This document shows positions 25,368 through 35,000 of a stretch of DNA of 51,704 bases, piece by piece. This stretch comes from Methanobacteriota archaeon. GTDB lineage: Archaea; Thermoplasmatota; Poseidoniia; Poseidoniales; Poseidoniaceae. The notes beneath the pieces are model-generated. The model searched no databases. It had not been told where the DNA came from and saw nothing but the letters and a program-made list of their open reading frames with translations. Made by a program: the position numbers and the translations under genes. Numbering within the stretch: position 1 is the stretch's first letter; each line of letters starts with the position of its first letter. The stretch lies in the NCBI GenBank assembly GCA_018662825.1, contig JABJFI010000070.1:1-51704 (forward strand). The letters run 5' to 3'.

Positions 25368-26033
25368 ATGCGGGTCGCAGTGCTCTCTTCAGGTGGCAAA
25401 GATTCCGCTGCCGCTTGGTGGTGGGCTATGTGTAAAGGATGGGATGTTACTCATCTTGTCACCGTACGAATTACAGGTGACGATTCATGGATGTTTCAAG
25501 TCCCAGGCACTCATCTTGTAGAACATCAGGCGAAAATTGCTGGCGTCCAATGGGTAGAGGTCCATTCTGAAGGCCAGCAAGAATTAGAAATCACGGACCT
25601 CGAAAATGCTTTGTCGCAGTTAGATATCGATGGAGTAGTTAGTGGTGCATTGCGTTCAGATTATCAAAAAAGTAGAATTGAGAGAATGGCAGAAAGGCTT
25701 CAAATCCGAAGTTGGACTCCTTTGTGGCATCAAAGTAGTGAAGCACATATGCGTGGATTAATCGACAATGGGTTTGAGGTTTTTATTACTGGAGTTAGTT
25801 GTGAAGGATTAGGAAAAGAATGGATTGGCATAACACTCGATTCTTCTTCACTTAAGAAATTGGAAGAACTAGCACAGAAATTTCGCTTCAATGTCGATGG
25901 AGAAGGTGGCGAATACGAAACATTGGTCACTGGGGGGCCGCATCTTCCGGGAAATTTACGTATGACCGGTTCGGTTAATTGGGATGGAATTCGAGGGACT
26001 TTTGAGATTGAAAGTGTTCATTCAATTGCCTGA
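25368..26033 (+). CDS. dph6: Diphthine-ammonia ligase DPH6 family (ATP-pyrophosphatase)
   Basis: The 221-residue product has the PP-loop SSGGKDSA (7-14) and the family motif GEGGEYET (about 180-187), plus the GALRSDYQKSR-like and WTPLWH segments. DPH6 amidates diphthine to diphthamide on EF-2, whose acceptor histidine is intact in this window. The ATG follows AGGGGTG at close range. Its 3' end overlaps purB convergently by 16 bases. Some archaeal members of this family may have other ligase roles, so the exact substrate is inferred. Confidence 0.88.
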   Translation: MRVAVLSSGGKDSAAAWWWAMCKGWDVTHLVTVRITGDDSWMFQVPGTHLVEHQAKIAGVQWVEVHSEGQQELEITDLENALSQLDIDGVVSGALRSDYQKSRIERMAERLQIRSWTPLWHQSSEAHMRGLIDNGFEVFITGVSCEGLGKEWIGITLDSSSLKKLEELAQKFRFNVDGEGGEYETLVTGGPHLPGNLRMTGSVNWDGIRGTFEIESVHSIA

Positions 26034-27415
26034 CGGGCAAGTGCAACACATTCGTCAACAATCTCACCTGAGACACCAATATGGTTTGCAGGTTCAAACA
26101 TCGCCTCCAATTCTTCTGCAGTAAATGCGGCTGCGATTGCTGGAGTACGGCTACATACATCTATGAGTTCAATGTCTTTGTCAACAGCCTCAAAAGATGC
26201 TGCACGCAAAATCTCATGCGCTTCATCACGAGGGATTCCATGATCGACTAAATCAATCATGACTTTTTCTGCCATGACTAAACCCTTCTGTGCGTGGATA
26301 TTAGCCAAGCATCTGTCAGCATCAACCCACATGTTTTTCAAAACATCTCGTGTTTTTGCCATGACATCTTCACAAAGTGCGGAACCATGAGAAAGCGTGA
26401 AACGCTCACTGCTGGAATTTGCCAAATCACGCTCATGCCATAGTAATGCGTTTTCGTAGGTCGGGATAATCATTGCACGGACAATTCGAGCTAGACCACA
26501 GGCATTCTCAGATTTAATTGGATTCTTTTTGTGAGCCATTGTAGAGGAACCAACTTGCTTCTCGACATCAAATCCCTCACCGGCTTCACGAAGTTCAGAA
26601 CGCTGAAGATTACGAACTTCCTGAAGTATTTTCTCACAACTTGCTGCCACATTTGCCAGCCAAGAAACATACTCTATGTATCGGTCACGTCCAACAACCT
26701 GAGTTGTGGCTAGAGGAACTCCAAGCCCTAAATGAGTCAAAATCAATCTTTGTAATTCACGAGCGTTTTCTCCTTGCGCAGCACCAGTCCCAACTGCGCC
26801 GAGGAATTTTCCGACAGAAATACGAGGTGAGGCTTCATCAAGCCGAACCAATTGACGTCGGAGTTCATCAAGCCAAACTGCTGCCTTCAATCCAAAGGTG
26901 ATTGGAACTGCTGCTTGACCATGTGTTCGACCAAGCATCACGGTATCACGCTCTCTTTCAGCAACATCAGCACAAACACCAATCAACAAACAGAGTTGTT
27001 CTCTCAGGAGAACCATACTGTCTCGAAGTTGTAGTGCAACTGCTGTATCAACAATATCGTTTGAAGTTGCACCCAAATGAATGCACCATCCAGCATCTCC
27101 AGCAGCCTCTGCCATTGCCTTGGTAAGGGCCATAATATCATGTCGAGTTTCAGCTTCAATTTCAGAAACCCGTTCCTTAGTCACAGAATCAGGATTCGCA
27201 ATAGAAGCAATAATGTTGTAATCCTCCTCAGTCACACGACCAAGTTGCATATGAGCCCAAATAAGGGCTCGTTCAACCTCAAGTTGACGTTCGTGTCGTC
27301 CAACTTCAGACCAAATTCTTTTGAAATCTTGGCAGCCGTATCGGTAATCAAGTGGGCAGAAGGCCATACTTGTCTCTAAACGCCACGCTTCATCAACATT
27401 GCCTTTGAAATCCAT
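26018..27415 (-). CDS. purB: Adenylosuccinate lyase
   Basis: The 465-residue enzyme acts twice in purine synthesis, splitting SAICAR and adenylosuccinate. Visible are CPLDYRYG near the start, RTHGQAAVPITFG with the catalytic histidine, and the fumarase/lyase signature SSTMAHKKNPIKSE (proline of the usual MPxK replaced by alanine). The start is either 27415 or 27367; the latter (MAFCPLDYRYG) is closer to the usual N-terminus, but I keep the longer form because its extra residues read as protein-like. Single gene, convergent with DPH6. Confidence 0.94.
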   Translation of the reverse strand: MDFKGNVDEAWRLETSMAFCPLDYRYGCQDFKRIWSEVGRHERQLEVERALIWAHMQLGRVTEEDYNIIASIANPDSVTKERVSEIEAETRHDIMALTKAMAEAAGDAGWCIHLGATSNDIVDTAVALQLRDSMVLLREQLCLLIGVCADVAERERDTVMLGRTHGQAAVPITFGLKAAVWLDELRRQLVRLDEASPRISVGKFLGAVGTGAAQGENARELQRLILTHLGLGVPLATTQVVGRDRYIEYVSWLANVAASCEKILQEVRNLQRSELREAGEGFDVEKQVGSSTMAHKKNPIKSENACGLARIVRAMIIPTYENALLWHERDLANSSSERFTLSHGSALCEDVMAKTRDVLKNMWVDADRCLANIHAQKGLVMAEKVMIDLVDHGIPRDEAHEILRAASFEAVDKDIELIDVCSRTPAIAAAFTAEELEAMFEPANHIGVSGEIVDECVALARQAIE

Positions 27416-27450
27416 GCAGATTTCGAGCCAAAATGATATGTCATGGGACC

Positions 27451-27879
27451 TTATGCATCATCTAAAACAACTGGCTTCATCACCGAGCGTATGAGAATAA
27501 TTGCCAAACCCGTGGATAGAACAAATGCAACGCCAACATAAAGTGAAATATTGTACCACATTAGGCCAAATCCAATCAACGAAATATATGAGATGATTTG
27601 ACAAACTGCTGAAGCCATCTTCAATTTGTCAATTCTCTTAGGGCTTAGTTCACCATCGTGTTCAAGCAAAAAGGTGTAAATCAAAAAGTAAATGCCTTGA
27701 AACGGTAAAGTTGCTGCAATAATTGCGAGTGCTATTTCCCGAATAAATTTAGGATTCGTTTCTTGCTCTAGGCCATGGAAGAGCATGAATGCTGTATTGG
27801 TTCCAAGAAGTGCAGCCATGATTGTCCACCGCTTATCTTGTGAAGAAGTTCGGCTCTCCACATTTAACTGCTCATCCAT
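27451..27879 (-). CDS. Small four-helix membrane protein, unknown function
   Basis: A 142-residue hypothetical protein with a polar N-terminus of about 20 residues and four probable transmembrane helices (about 22-36, 48-70, 88-105 and 110-132) separated by short charged loops, one of them acidic-basic (LEHDGELSPKRIDKLK). No motif recognised. The ATG at 27879 is preferred over a GTG at 27885. It lies 35 bases upstream of purB on the same strand. Confidence 0.65.
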   Translation of the reverse strand: MDEQLNVESRTSSQDKRWTIMAALLGTNTAFMLFHGLEQETNPKFIREIALAIIAATLPFQGIYFLIYTFLLEHDGELSPKRIDKLKMASAVCQIISYISLIGFGLMWYNISLYVGVAFVLSTGLAIILIRSVMKPVVLDDA

Positions 27880-27970
27880 GAGCACTTCGCTGTGAACTAA
27901 GGGTTTGATGTTTACCGTTCAAAGTAGGCTTGAAAGTCGTATTTGGTGACTTAAATTTTGAGTCCATTTA

Positions 27971-28195
27971 TCAAAAAAAGCCAGAAAGGAGTTTTATCAT
28001 TACGCCCGTGACTGTTGCAATTATTAGAAGAGCAAAAAGCATGCTCAGCGGACCGTATTGATTTGAATCACGAAAGAGAGTACCGATAATACCGTCCCTA
28101 CTGATGGCATGTGAAAATGACTCCGCTTCCGCATAGTCTGGTAATGAACGGCGAGGTATACGTTCTCCTTTTCGGACAATCAGGTCGTCGCTCAT
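27971..28195 (-). CDS. Short protein with C-terminal transmembrane helix
   Basis: A 74-residue product with a basic cytoplasmic N-terminal part (VRKGERIPRRSLPDY) and a single C-terminal membrane helix (about 47-70), so probably tail-anchored. The ATG at 28195 directly follows GGTGGT. Unknown function; short length limits confidence. It is divergent from the RecA-like gene at 28284. Confidence 0.55.
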   Translation of the reverse strand: MSDDLIVRKGERIPRRSLPDYAEAESFSHAISRDGIIGTLFRDSNQYGPLSMLFALLIIATVTGVMIKLLSGFF

Positions 28196-28283
28196 ACCAC
28201 CGGGTTGTGCAGGTAGGGCATGAATGTTCCTCAACATTACTACGAGGGTAAATATCAATGACAAGTTACTACCACCTCGATAT

Positions 28284-28874
28284 ATGGGGAGGGTACTTTT
28301 TGATGTTGGAGGTGAAAATATTCACCTTGCAGTGGAAGGAAGTATCGGCGGTACGACCTTAGGATTGCATATGGCGACAGATGTGATTCAGCGTGGTGGC
28401 CGAGTACTTTGGGCGTCACCTTTCATGCCAGATAACATTCGCTTCGGTCAATTGTTTTCACACATTTCCCTCGCGCATTCATCTCGTTATCATGCGATGA
28501 ATTTGGTAGGAGACTTCGACCAAGCGATGGACATATTGATCAATACCTCGAACTCGCTACCGAGCGTAGAACTGGTTGTTTTGGATGATTGGTGTGAATC
28601 GTCTGGAAAAATTCCAAGTGATAAAATTGCAGCCGTTAAGCGACTTGCAGAAAATATTGATGACAGGATATGTCTGCTACTGACTAGTAAGGGAAGTGTA
28701 GATGCAAGTGGAAACTCAAATGACGCTATCGTAGCTCGTGGGGCAGAATCAATGCGTAAAGCAGGATTTGAAATTTGGCGACTTGAACGTCCGAAGGATG
28801 GTCCATTCCGAACGCTGGTTCGTTCCGATGAGAAGATGGATTTGAAGTTAGAAGAAAATGGGTTCTTTGACTAA
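28284..28874 (+). CDS. RecA/RadB-like ATPase-fold protein with altered P-loop
   Basis: The 196-residue product follows a RecA-like pattern: a P-loop-position segment EGSIGGTTL (18-26), a strand-helix with GGRVLWASP, a Walker B-like VELVVLDDW (95-103) and a LLLTSKGS strand. The conserved lysine of the P-loop (GxxxxGKT) is replaced, leaving GGTT, so ATP hydrolysis is doubtful. It could be a RadB or KaiC-like paralogue that has become regulatory. The start at 28284 is chosen because it precedes the first conserved strand. It overlaps the next gene convergently by four bases. Confidence 0.6.
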   Translation: MGRVLFDVGGENIHLAVEGSIGGTTLGLHMATDVIQRGGRVLWASPFMPDNIRFGQLFSHISLAHSSRYHAMNLVGDFDQAMDILINTSNSLPSVELVVLDDWCESSGKIPSDKIAAVKRLAENIDDRICLLLTSKGSVDASGNSNDAIVARGAESMRKAGFEIWRLERPKDGPFRTLVRSDEKMDLKLEENGFFD

Positions 28875-29119
28875 TCTTCGTCATCTTCGCCAAGTAATTC
28901 AGCCATTTCGTCCAGTGCTTCGTCATCAGGCTCATCAAAGGCACTAGGGTTTTTTGCGCCCCCTTCGAGTGCATCTTCACCAGCAATTTTTGGGGCTGAA
29001 TCTTCAAGCATTGCTTTTCGATTTTCACCTGCACGCTTGGCAACAAACCAAGACATTCCGAGGAATAATATTACGAGCGCAATATATGCGATGTTTTTGG
29101 TCAGTTCTTCACTTGCCAT
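28871..29119 (-). CDS. Small membrane protein with acidic tail
   Basis: An 82-residue protein with one N-terminal transmembrane helix (about 9-27, IAYIALVILFLGMSWFVA) followed by KRAGENRK and a long acidic C-terminus ending in GEDDED. By the positive-inside rule the tail is cytoplasmic. No family recognised. It lies between the RecA-like gene (convergent) and tiaS (same strand, 53 bases). Confidence 0.6.
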   Translation of the reverse strand: MASEELTKNIAYIALVILFLGMSWFVAKRAGENRKAMLEDSAPKIAGEDALEGGAKNPSAFDEPDDEALDEMAELLGEDDED

Positions 29120-29172
29120 AACTCCGTCACTCCAACCTATGACTTATTGATTTCCCAAGCATGTGGTAAATT

Positions 29173-30366
29173 TCACACATCTTCCCATTCAATTGGCCGG
29201 GCCAGATGTCGTCGAGAATCCATTGGAGGTTGTACCCATGATGGGAAAGGAGGAATTCGTGGTGTTGTGGTCCATGCATCGTTGGTTCGCTGTTTGCATT
29301 TTGGGCAACGGCAACCCTGTTCCTTGCCCATCGATTTCATTCGAGTCGAACAGTTTTCACAAATTGGACGTTTTTGATTAGGATGAGCAGAAATTAGGCG
29401 CAATTTTTCAAGATGCAATACGCCAAATTCAGGTGACAAGCCGTTTCCTTCAATGATATCTCCGGGCCTTAGCCAATGTGCAAGTTTCTTGACCGAACCG
29501 GACTCTGCAAATGCAAGCCATTTACCACTCTCTGTTGTAATAACGCAATTTCCTCGTGACAAAATATCAACATCTGCCACCGTTGCTTGAATTGACTGGG
29601 ATAAATGGTCATCAGTGGCTTGGTTTGTAACAAATACCCGCCAACCGACGGCTGATTCGGTCAATTCAGCAGCAAGTAATTGTTTTCCCGCTTCAAATGC
29701 TGATTCTTCATCACGTGCACGAAGACCGAATAGGACAGGGCATGGTCCACGTGGAGCAATAAGACCAGTTCCCCTCCGTGGGTCTCGTGAAAGGAAAGTC
29801 GAAGGCATTGAATCAACAAGAGTTAGAGTATGGTCACATACTTGACGTGTTTTTTGCCCGTGGCGGTTAGGTTGACGCCAGGCAATTGCTTCCCATGTTA
29901 TTCGTTGTTGTCTCCAAGCAATGGCTGCTGTGGCTCCGATTCGTCCTTGCCCTCCCCAAGAGTGGTCTGCTTGGGGAACTTGTTCCAATTTTACTTCACT
30001 TTGTACTGCTTGAGTGTAAAATGATTCATCGGGCTGATGTGAAGAGAACCAAACCATTCCAGGGTCTGCAGGATATTGCGTTCTATCATCGTGCTCCGAT
30101 GGTGAAATATTTCCTTTGATGGGGAGAATATGCTGATTCCAATATGTATCTAGATGCTTAAGTAACTCTTGTTCATCATCTACTATCAACTCAACACCAA
30201 CGGCAGCATTTCCACGTGTTCGATGCTGAGCAAAAGGCCACAGTCGGACTAGTCGTGGAGAAACTACGGTTACAGATGGAGGCAAACTCTCGAGAAGAAG
30301 ATGGAATGTGTAAGTCGTGCAACCCTCTTTGAGGCTGTCTGTGTCATCCAATCCAAGCCAACCCAT
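29173..30366 (-). CDS. tiaS: tRNA(Ile2) 2-agmatinylcytidine synthetase TiaS
   Basis: TiaS attaches agmatine to C34 of the AUA-decoding isoleucine tRNA, an archaeal-only step. The 397-residue protein opens with MGWLGLDDTDSLKEGCTTY, the family signature, followed by the VSPRLVRLWPFAQHRTRGNAA region, an OB-type segment (GNCVITTESGKWLAFAESG) and a C-terminal zinc ribbon (CENC then CRCPKC near residues 350-370). The ATG at 30366 lies four bases after the HAD stop, so the pair is an operon. Confidence 0.93.
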   Translation of the reverse strand: MGWLGLDDTDSLKEGCTTYTFHLLLESLPPSVTVVSPRLVRLWPFAQHRTRGNAAVGVELIVDDEQELLKHLDTYWNQHILPIKGNISPSEHDDRTQYPADPGMVWFSSHQPDESFYTQAVQSEVKLEQVPQADHSWGGQGRIGATAAIAWRQQRITWEAIAWRQPNRHGQKTRQVCDHTLTLVDSMPSTFLSRDPRRGTGLIAPRGPCPVLFGLRARDEESAFEAGKQLLAAELTESAVGWRVFVTNQATDDHLSQSIQATVADVDILSRGNCVITTESGKWLAFAESGSVKKLAHWLRPGDIIEGNGLSPEFGVLHLEKLRLISAHPNQKRPICENCSTRMKSMGKEQGCRCPKCKQRTNDAWTTTPRIPPFPSWVQPPMDSRRHLARPIEWEDV

Positions 30367-30370
30367 GCAA

Positions 30371-31039
30371 TCACCTAACTGGATGGAAGTCATCACCTAT
30401 ATTTTCCGAATTGAGGATGCCCTCCAAAACTGGATAAATTCCGGTAGCATCATTGACTTGGAATAAACGAACGCCTTGAGCCCAACCTGCACCCATATCA
30501 CTGCCCCGGTCTCCGACCATGCAATCAAATGAATTTGTGGCGGCTGGTTTGTCTCCCCACCAATCAACATGACCATCTTCCAAGGATGACTCAGCGACAG
30601 ATTCGCCTTCCTTGCATGGCTGTAAACCACGAAGTACTCTTTCTCCAAATCGCAGCATACCGGGCTTCGGCTTTCTACACATGCACCGATCCCTATGACG
30701 ATGAGGGCAACCGAGAATCATATCGAAATGTGCATCACTGTCTTGCTCAAGAAATACTTGTCTCATGTAGTTATGGATTTGGTGCAAGCGATTTTTATCC
30801 CACAGGCCGCGTAAAATTGCTGATTGATTGGTGACTACACAAATTTTGTATCCAGCACGTCGAAGTATTCCAACCGCTTTTGGAGCATTGGCGAGGATTT
30901 TGAATTCACTCGGATGGTTGATGTATTCTGGGCTTCCAAGGTTTAGTACACCATCACGGTCAAGAAACGCAATACCGCCATGTTGCGGTGCAGAAGCTGG
31001 CAGAGGGGTGGGAGTATACTGTACAACAAACCCTCGCAT
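30371..31039 (-). CDS. HAD-family phosphatase of the GmhB/HisB-N type
   Basis: The 222-residue product has all HAD motifs: FLDRDGVLN (I), VVTNQS (II), CRKPKPGM (III) and VGDRGSDMGAG (IV). The CPHRHRDRCMCRKP loop is the zinc-binding loop that defines D,D-heptose 1,7-bisphosphate phosphatase (GmhB) and histidinol-phosphatase relatives. Substrate is either a sugar bisphosphate for surface glycans or histidinol phosphate; neither pathway is present nearby. The ATG at 31039 is chosen over a longer frame. It is upstream of tiaS on the same transcript. Confidence 0.85.
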   Translation of the reverse strand: MRGFVVQYTPTPLPASAPQHGGIAFLDRDGVLNLGSPEYINHPSEFKILANAPKAVGILRRAGYKICVVTNQSAILRGLWDKNRLHQIHNYMRQVFLEQDSDAHFDMILGCPHRHRDRCMCRKPKPGMLRFGERVLRGLQPCKEGESVAESSLEDGHVDWWGDKPAATNSFDCMVGDRGSDMGAGWAQGVRLFQVNDATGIYPVLEGILNSENIGDDFHPVR

Positions 31040-31090
31040 GGTTATCCCAAACGGTCGAAGGTGTAGTGATTTTGGTCGAATGAACAAGAG

Positions 31091-31100
31091 TCTTAAAATG
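31091..31100 (+). promoter_or_regulatory. Candidate TATA box of the archaeosortase gene
   Basis: TCTTAAAATG is centred about 28 bases before the ATG at 31123, the distance expected for a leaderless archaeal transcript. No Shine-Dalgarno is seen at this start, which fits. Assigned by pattern and spacing only. Confidence 0.4.
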
Positions 31101-31122
31101 GAATAATCATGTGGAATGAAAT

Positions 31123-32046
31123 ATGCTGTTCAGTGCGGAGGTGGCTTCATTGATGGGAGCCATTGGGCTACTCTCCCTTGCAGTATCTTGGCACCGGAGA
31201 AAGAAAGGTGGAATTCGTCTAGCCCAATTTGGCTGGGTTTTAGTTGGATTGACTTTCTTTAATGATGCTTCAAAGTACCTTTCTCATGATGACCTAGTGC
31301 TTACTGTATTCTCTATTGCAACATTGCCGATGGCTATTGGAATGGCGTTTTGGGAACAACGGGTAACTGACCCTAAGACCGAGCGTTCATTGATTTGGGC
31401 TCGAGGAGCCGTGGCCTATGCAGGAGGGCCGTATTTGCTCATCGCACACATCCCTTGGCTCAATGTTCTTGCCATTTGGTTTGTCGCTAGTCAAGCGGCT
31501 TTGTTTCTGCGATTCTCAGGTTCAGGAGACTTGGTACTTGGGGAAACTACAGTCAACACGGTAAATGGTGAAGTAGCATGGAGTGCTTGGGATGGTAATC
31601 GATGGTTTATGGGAGACTTTGTAGGAGAATATCCATTTCAGACCGAACTACTCCTTAGTGATGGCACTGCTATTGGTATAAATTTTGTTTTGGCATGCAC
31701 GGCTCTGCAATCGATGGTGATTTTCATTGGTGCCATTTCCGTTCTTGACATTGATTGGAAGCGAAGATGTCGTGCACTTATTCTAACCATACCGGTGATT
31801 CACATTCTCAACCTTTTCCGTAATGCTGGATTGATTTGGATGCATATGACCTATACTGAATGGTCATATCTTGGAATGTCGGTCTTCGAGTTTGGTCATG
31901 CTTATGCAGCAAGAGTTGTCTCCTTGGTGGCAATGTTTCTCATGGCCCTCATTATGTTTGACATTCTACCAGAGTTACATCGGCATATAGTTAGGCTCTT
32001 ACGACCCTTTGGACTATTACAGCCGAAGGCCAAAAGTAAAACTTAG
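31123..32046 (+). CDS. Archaeosortase/exosortase-family transpeptidase
   Basis: A 307-residue polytopic membrane protein with about seven to eight hydrophobic helices. The exo/archaeosortase core is recognisable: Cys192 in ACTALQSM, Arg233 in LNLFRNAGL (41 residues later) and His259/Arg264 in FEFGHAYAARV, each at the end of a membrane helix. These enzymes cut a C-terminal sorting signal (for example PGF-CTERM) from surface proteins and, in haloarchaea, exchange it for a lipid. No protein with a PGF-type tail is in this window. The final 25 residues are basic and cytoplasmic. It is convergent with the large surface protein gene (4-base overlap). Confidence 0.85.
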   Translation: MLFSAEVASLMGAIGLLSLAVSWHRRKKGGIRLAQFGWVLVGLTFFNDASKYLSHDDLVLTVFSIATLPMAIGMAFWEQRVTDPKTERSLIWARGAVAYAGGPYLLIAHIPWLNVLAIWFVASQAALFLRFSGSGDLVLGETTVNTVNGEVAWSAWDGNRWFMGDFVGEYPFQTELLLSDGTAIGINFVLACTALQSMVIFIGAISVLDIDWKRRCRALILTIPVIHILNLFRNAGLIWMHMTYTEWSYLGMSVFEFGHAYAARVVSLVAMFLMALIMFDILPELHRHIVRLLRPFGLLQPKAKSKT

Positions 32047-35000
32047 CGTTGTTGAGACCACGGTTGTGTTGCGTCAGTTCGTGTCCATTTCACGCCACTG
32101 CCGCCAGGGAATTCAATTACTTCTTGGCCATTGAGTTCAATCATTCCCATCAATTCTGTTGGAGGTGCTTGCAATTCTGACTCTTGTAAAAGGTCACTGA
32201 CTTCATCAAAGACTGGTGATGAATCAACTGGTTTTGAGCCATACTCTTCAAATGGATTTTGCTGCTTTGAAGTCTCGAGAGAAGTATTCAATTGCTCAAT
32301 AGAAGGCAAATTTTTGTCCTCTCTTTGAAGCATTCGCTCGTCAAAATCAGTTGAAGGGCTCGAAGAATTCCAATCACCAGAGGAATTACCACCGCCGCCA
32401 CCTCTTAAGAAAAAGACGAGTGCACCGATTAGCATGACTAGGAGCAGTCCACCTGCGGAATAGAGCATGTCATTGGCAACCCCAGGGGCAATGTCTGCAT
32501 TGTCTCCCACTCCATCGCCATCCGAATCCTTTGTTTCATCCGGGTCATCAGGGAATGCATCTTCATCGTCAGGTACTCCATCTTTGTCTGCATCAAAAGC
32601 ATCGAAACTCGTTTCACAAATCAATGAGGCGATTTCTATTTCATCATAATTGAGTTGCTCATCTCCATTGCTATCCATTGAACTAAATTGGTATGTATTT
32701 GAGAACGATTGTGTTGAAAATATCTCAAGAGATACACTGTTGGACTGCTCCAATTGTTCAAACGTTGACCATAATTCATTGCTGCATGAACATGTCTCTT
32801 GACTAATTTCTCGGAATTCTAACTCTCCATCACCATTAAGGTCGATTTCAGAAAACGAAATGTCTTCACCCTCAGTTGACATGTCAAATTCTCGTTCAGA
32901 AACAACACCATCTTTGTCTGAATCGGTATTTACCAAAATCTCTTTTGCAATATCTTGGCAAGTAGTATCCACAACGGGGTCCGTGGGCTCATCAGGTTGA
33001 ATTGGCGGCAACTGTGAATATTCCCACTTCGCAACAAGCGTAACATCAGAAAAAGACTCGACGGCAACTAGAGTGATGTCAAAACGACCATTTGCCGGCA
33101 TTTGGACATAGAGTGTTTGGCTAGTACCTTCGCCCTTTGATTCAACATTTATTGTTTCAGTTGTGAATTCAATATCAGGTATTTGACGGCCACCAGGACC
33201 TCCACCTTCCTCCCAATCATCACCCCAATTGAAAGAAACTTGCTCGCCTTCTCCTTCAATAGACAACTGTCCTTCGCCACCAAAAGTGGTAATCGAAAGG
33301 TATTCACCGGGGTTTTCTAAGTTTACATAAAAGAACAATTCTTCACCCTGAGGTGCTTCAATTCCCGAAATTTCTTCACCATTGAATAGTTCAATTGGCG
33401 TTCCATCGTAACTCCAAACATAGCGGTCTTCAAACGATGCTGTAATCATGACATTCGCAAAGATCTCATCCGTATACACAAGAATATACCACATGCCCGG
33501 AGTCGGGTCATTGAAACCAATCATATCTCCAGCACCTGGACTACCGGAAAGGTGGTCAAAGTTTGCAGCGTCGGGTGCTTCCAAATATTTTAGGAAAAGA
33601 GTTGCTTCGCCATATCCTTCGGTAAGGTCTACTTCAAGACGTTCGGTGCCCGTTGGTACATCGATTTTGAAATATTGTAGAAGGCCATCATAGCCGCTGA
33701 GTGGACCATAAGCAATTCCAGGCGAGAGTTCTATCGCATCCTCAGGAGCAATGTTTTCGGGTGCATAAGCAAAACTAGATTTGATGGTAAAGTCAAGTGA
33801 ACGCTGATAGGTATATGCTGTGGCATAATACAATCCAGGTTCAACGTCATACAGCGTCGCCGCTTCTTCATTACCCTGCATATTACTCCAAACCATCTTG
33901 GAGTCGGTCGAAGCTTTTTCATCCTCGCCCCAAACTGGGTCAACAATGATATTATCAAACATATTAAATGGGTCAGGGACAGTACCCCATGAAAGTCCAA
34001 GATTTATGTTTCCTGTTCCACCGTATGTTTCTACAGTTAAACTTGCAAGTGGTTCTGTAACATTGACATAATAATACAGAACTCGGTCTTCAGAAGAGGC
34101 TTGTCGTCCGACATCAATACTTTGACCAGTCACAGGTATGCCATTCAATAATTCTGTCATCTCATTCAATGCTGGTGGAGGGTCGGCAACAACCCATGTT
34201 AGTGTCAGAGTCAAGTCTTCAATGTCTTCACTAGGGATGATGACTATCCACCAAGTTCCTGCATTTGGCCAACTCCAATCTTCCCACAAGAAACTGTATT
34301 CAGCATGGAAATGTTCCTCATGCTCCCAAGAACTTGGAATATATCCATGAGACATATAGACATCAACTGTAACTGGTTCTTTTTCGAAATCACCCCATGA
34401 GAACATGCTAAAATACATATCTTTGGTCATTTCATCGATATCTCCATAGAACAATAGGTGGTCGCCGGCTTGTGCAGAATCAATCGTTAAGGCTTGGTTA
34501 TTTATCAATTCGACGGCTTGGGCTACAATGGTTCCATCTGGCATAACCCAATCAGCACCAACAATTGTACCATTTCGGCCACTTTGGTCCTGAGTTATCG
34601 ACCCTTCACCTTCTGGGAAAGTCCATTCTGAAATCAAATCAAAAGCCGCATCTGGCAACTGGCTTGCCTCCCAAATTGAAATATTATCTATCATTCCTGT
34701 GAAGTAATTACATTCGCATCCAGCACCCATACGACCAATATAGAATTCATCACATTCCTCACCGGTTGTGTAGCAATCATTAGAACCGAAATCTCCGATT
34801 GGAATATTTGCGTCTTCGGCAGAAATTAAACCCGCAGATTCACCATTGATGAAAAATTCTCCACCGATTCCGTTGGTTAATGAAACTGCGACATGAGACC
34901 AAGAATCAACAGGTACACTCATGTTTGAAACCGGATGCTTGGATATACTATATTCCGATGAATATGAAAGATTACCATTGTTGAGATACATACCCCAGCC

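Noticed and set aside
32043-32400. PGF-CTERM substrate tail on the large surface protein
   Set aside because: The membrane helix is followed by about 120 cytoplasmic residues, not a short basic end, and no PGF motif precedes the helix.
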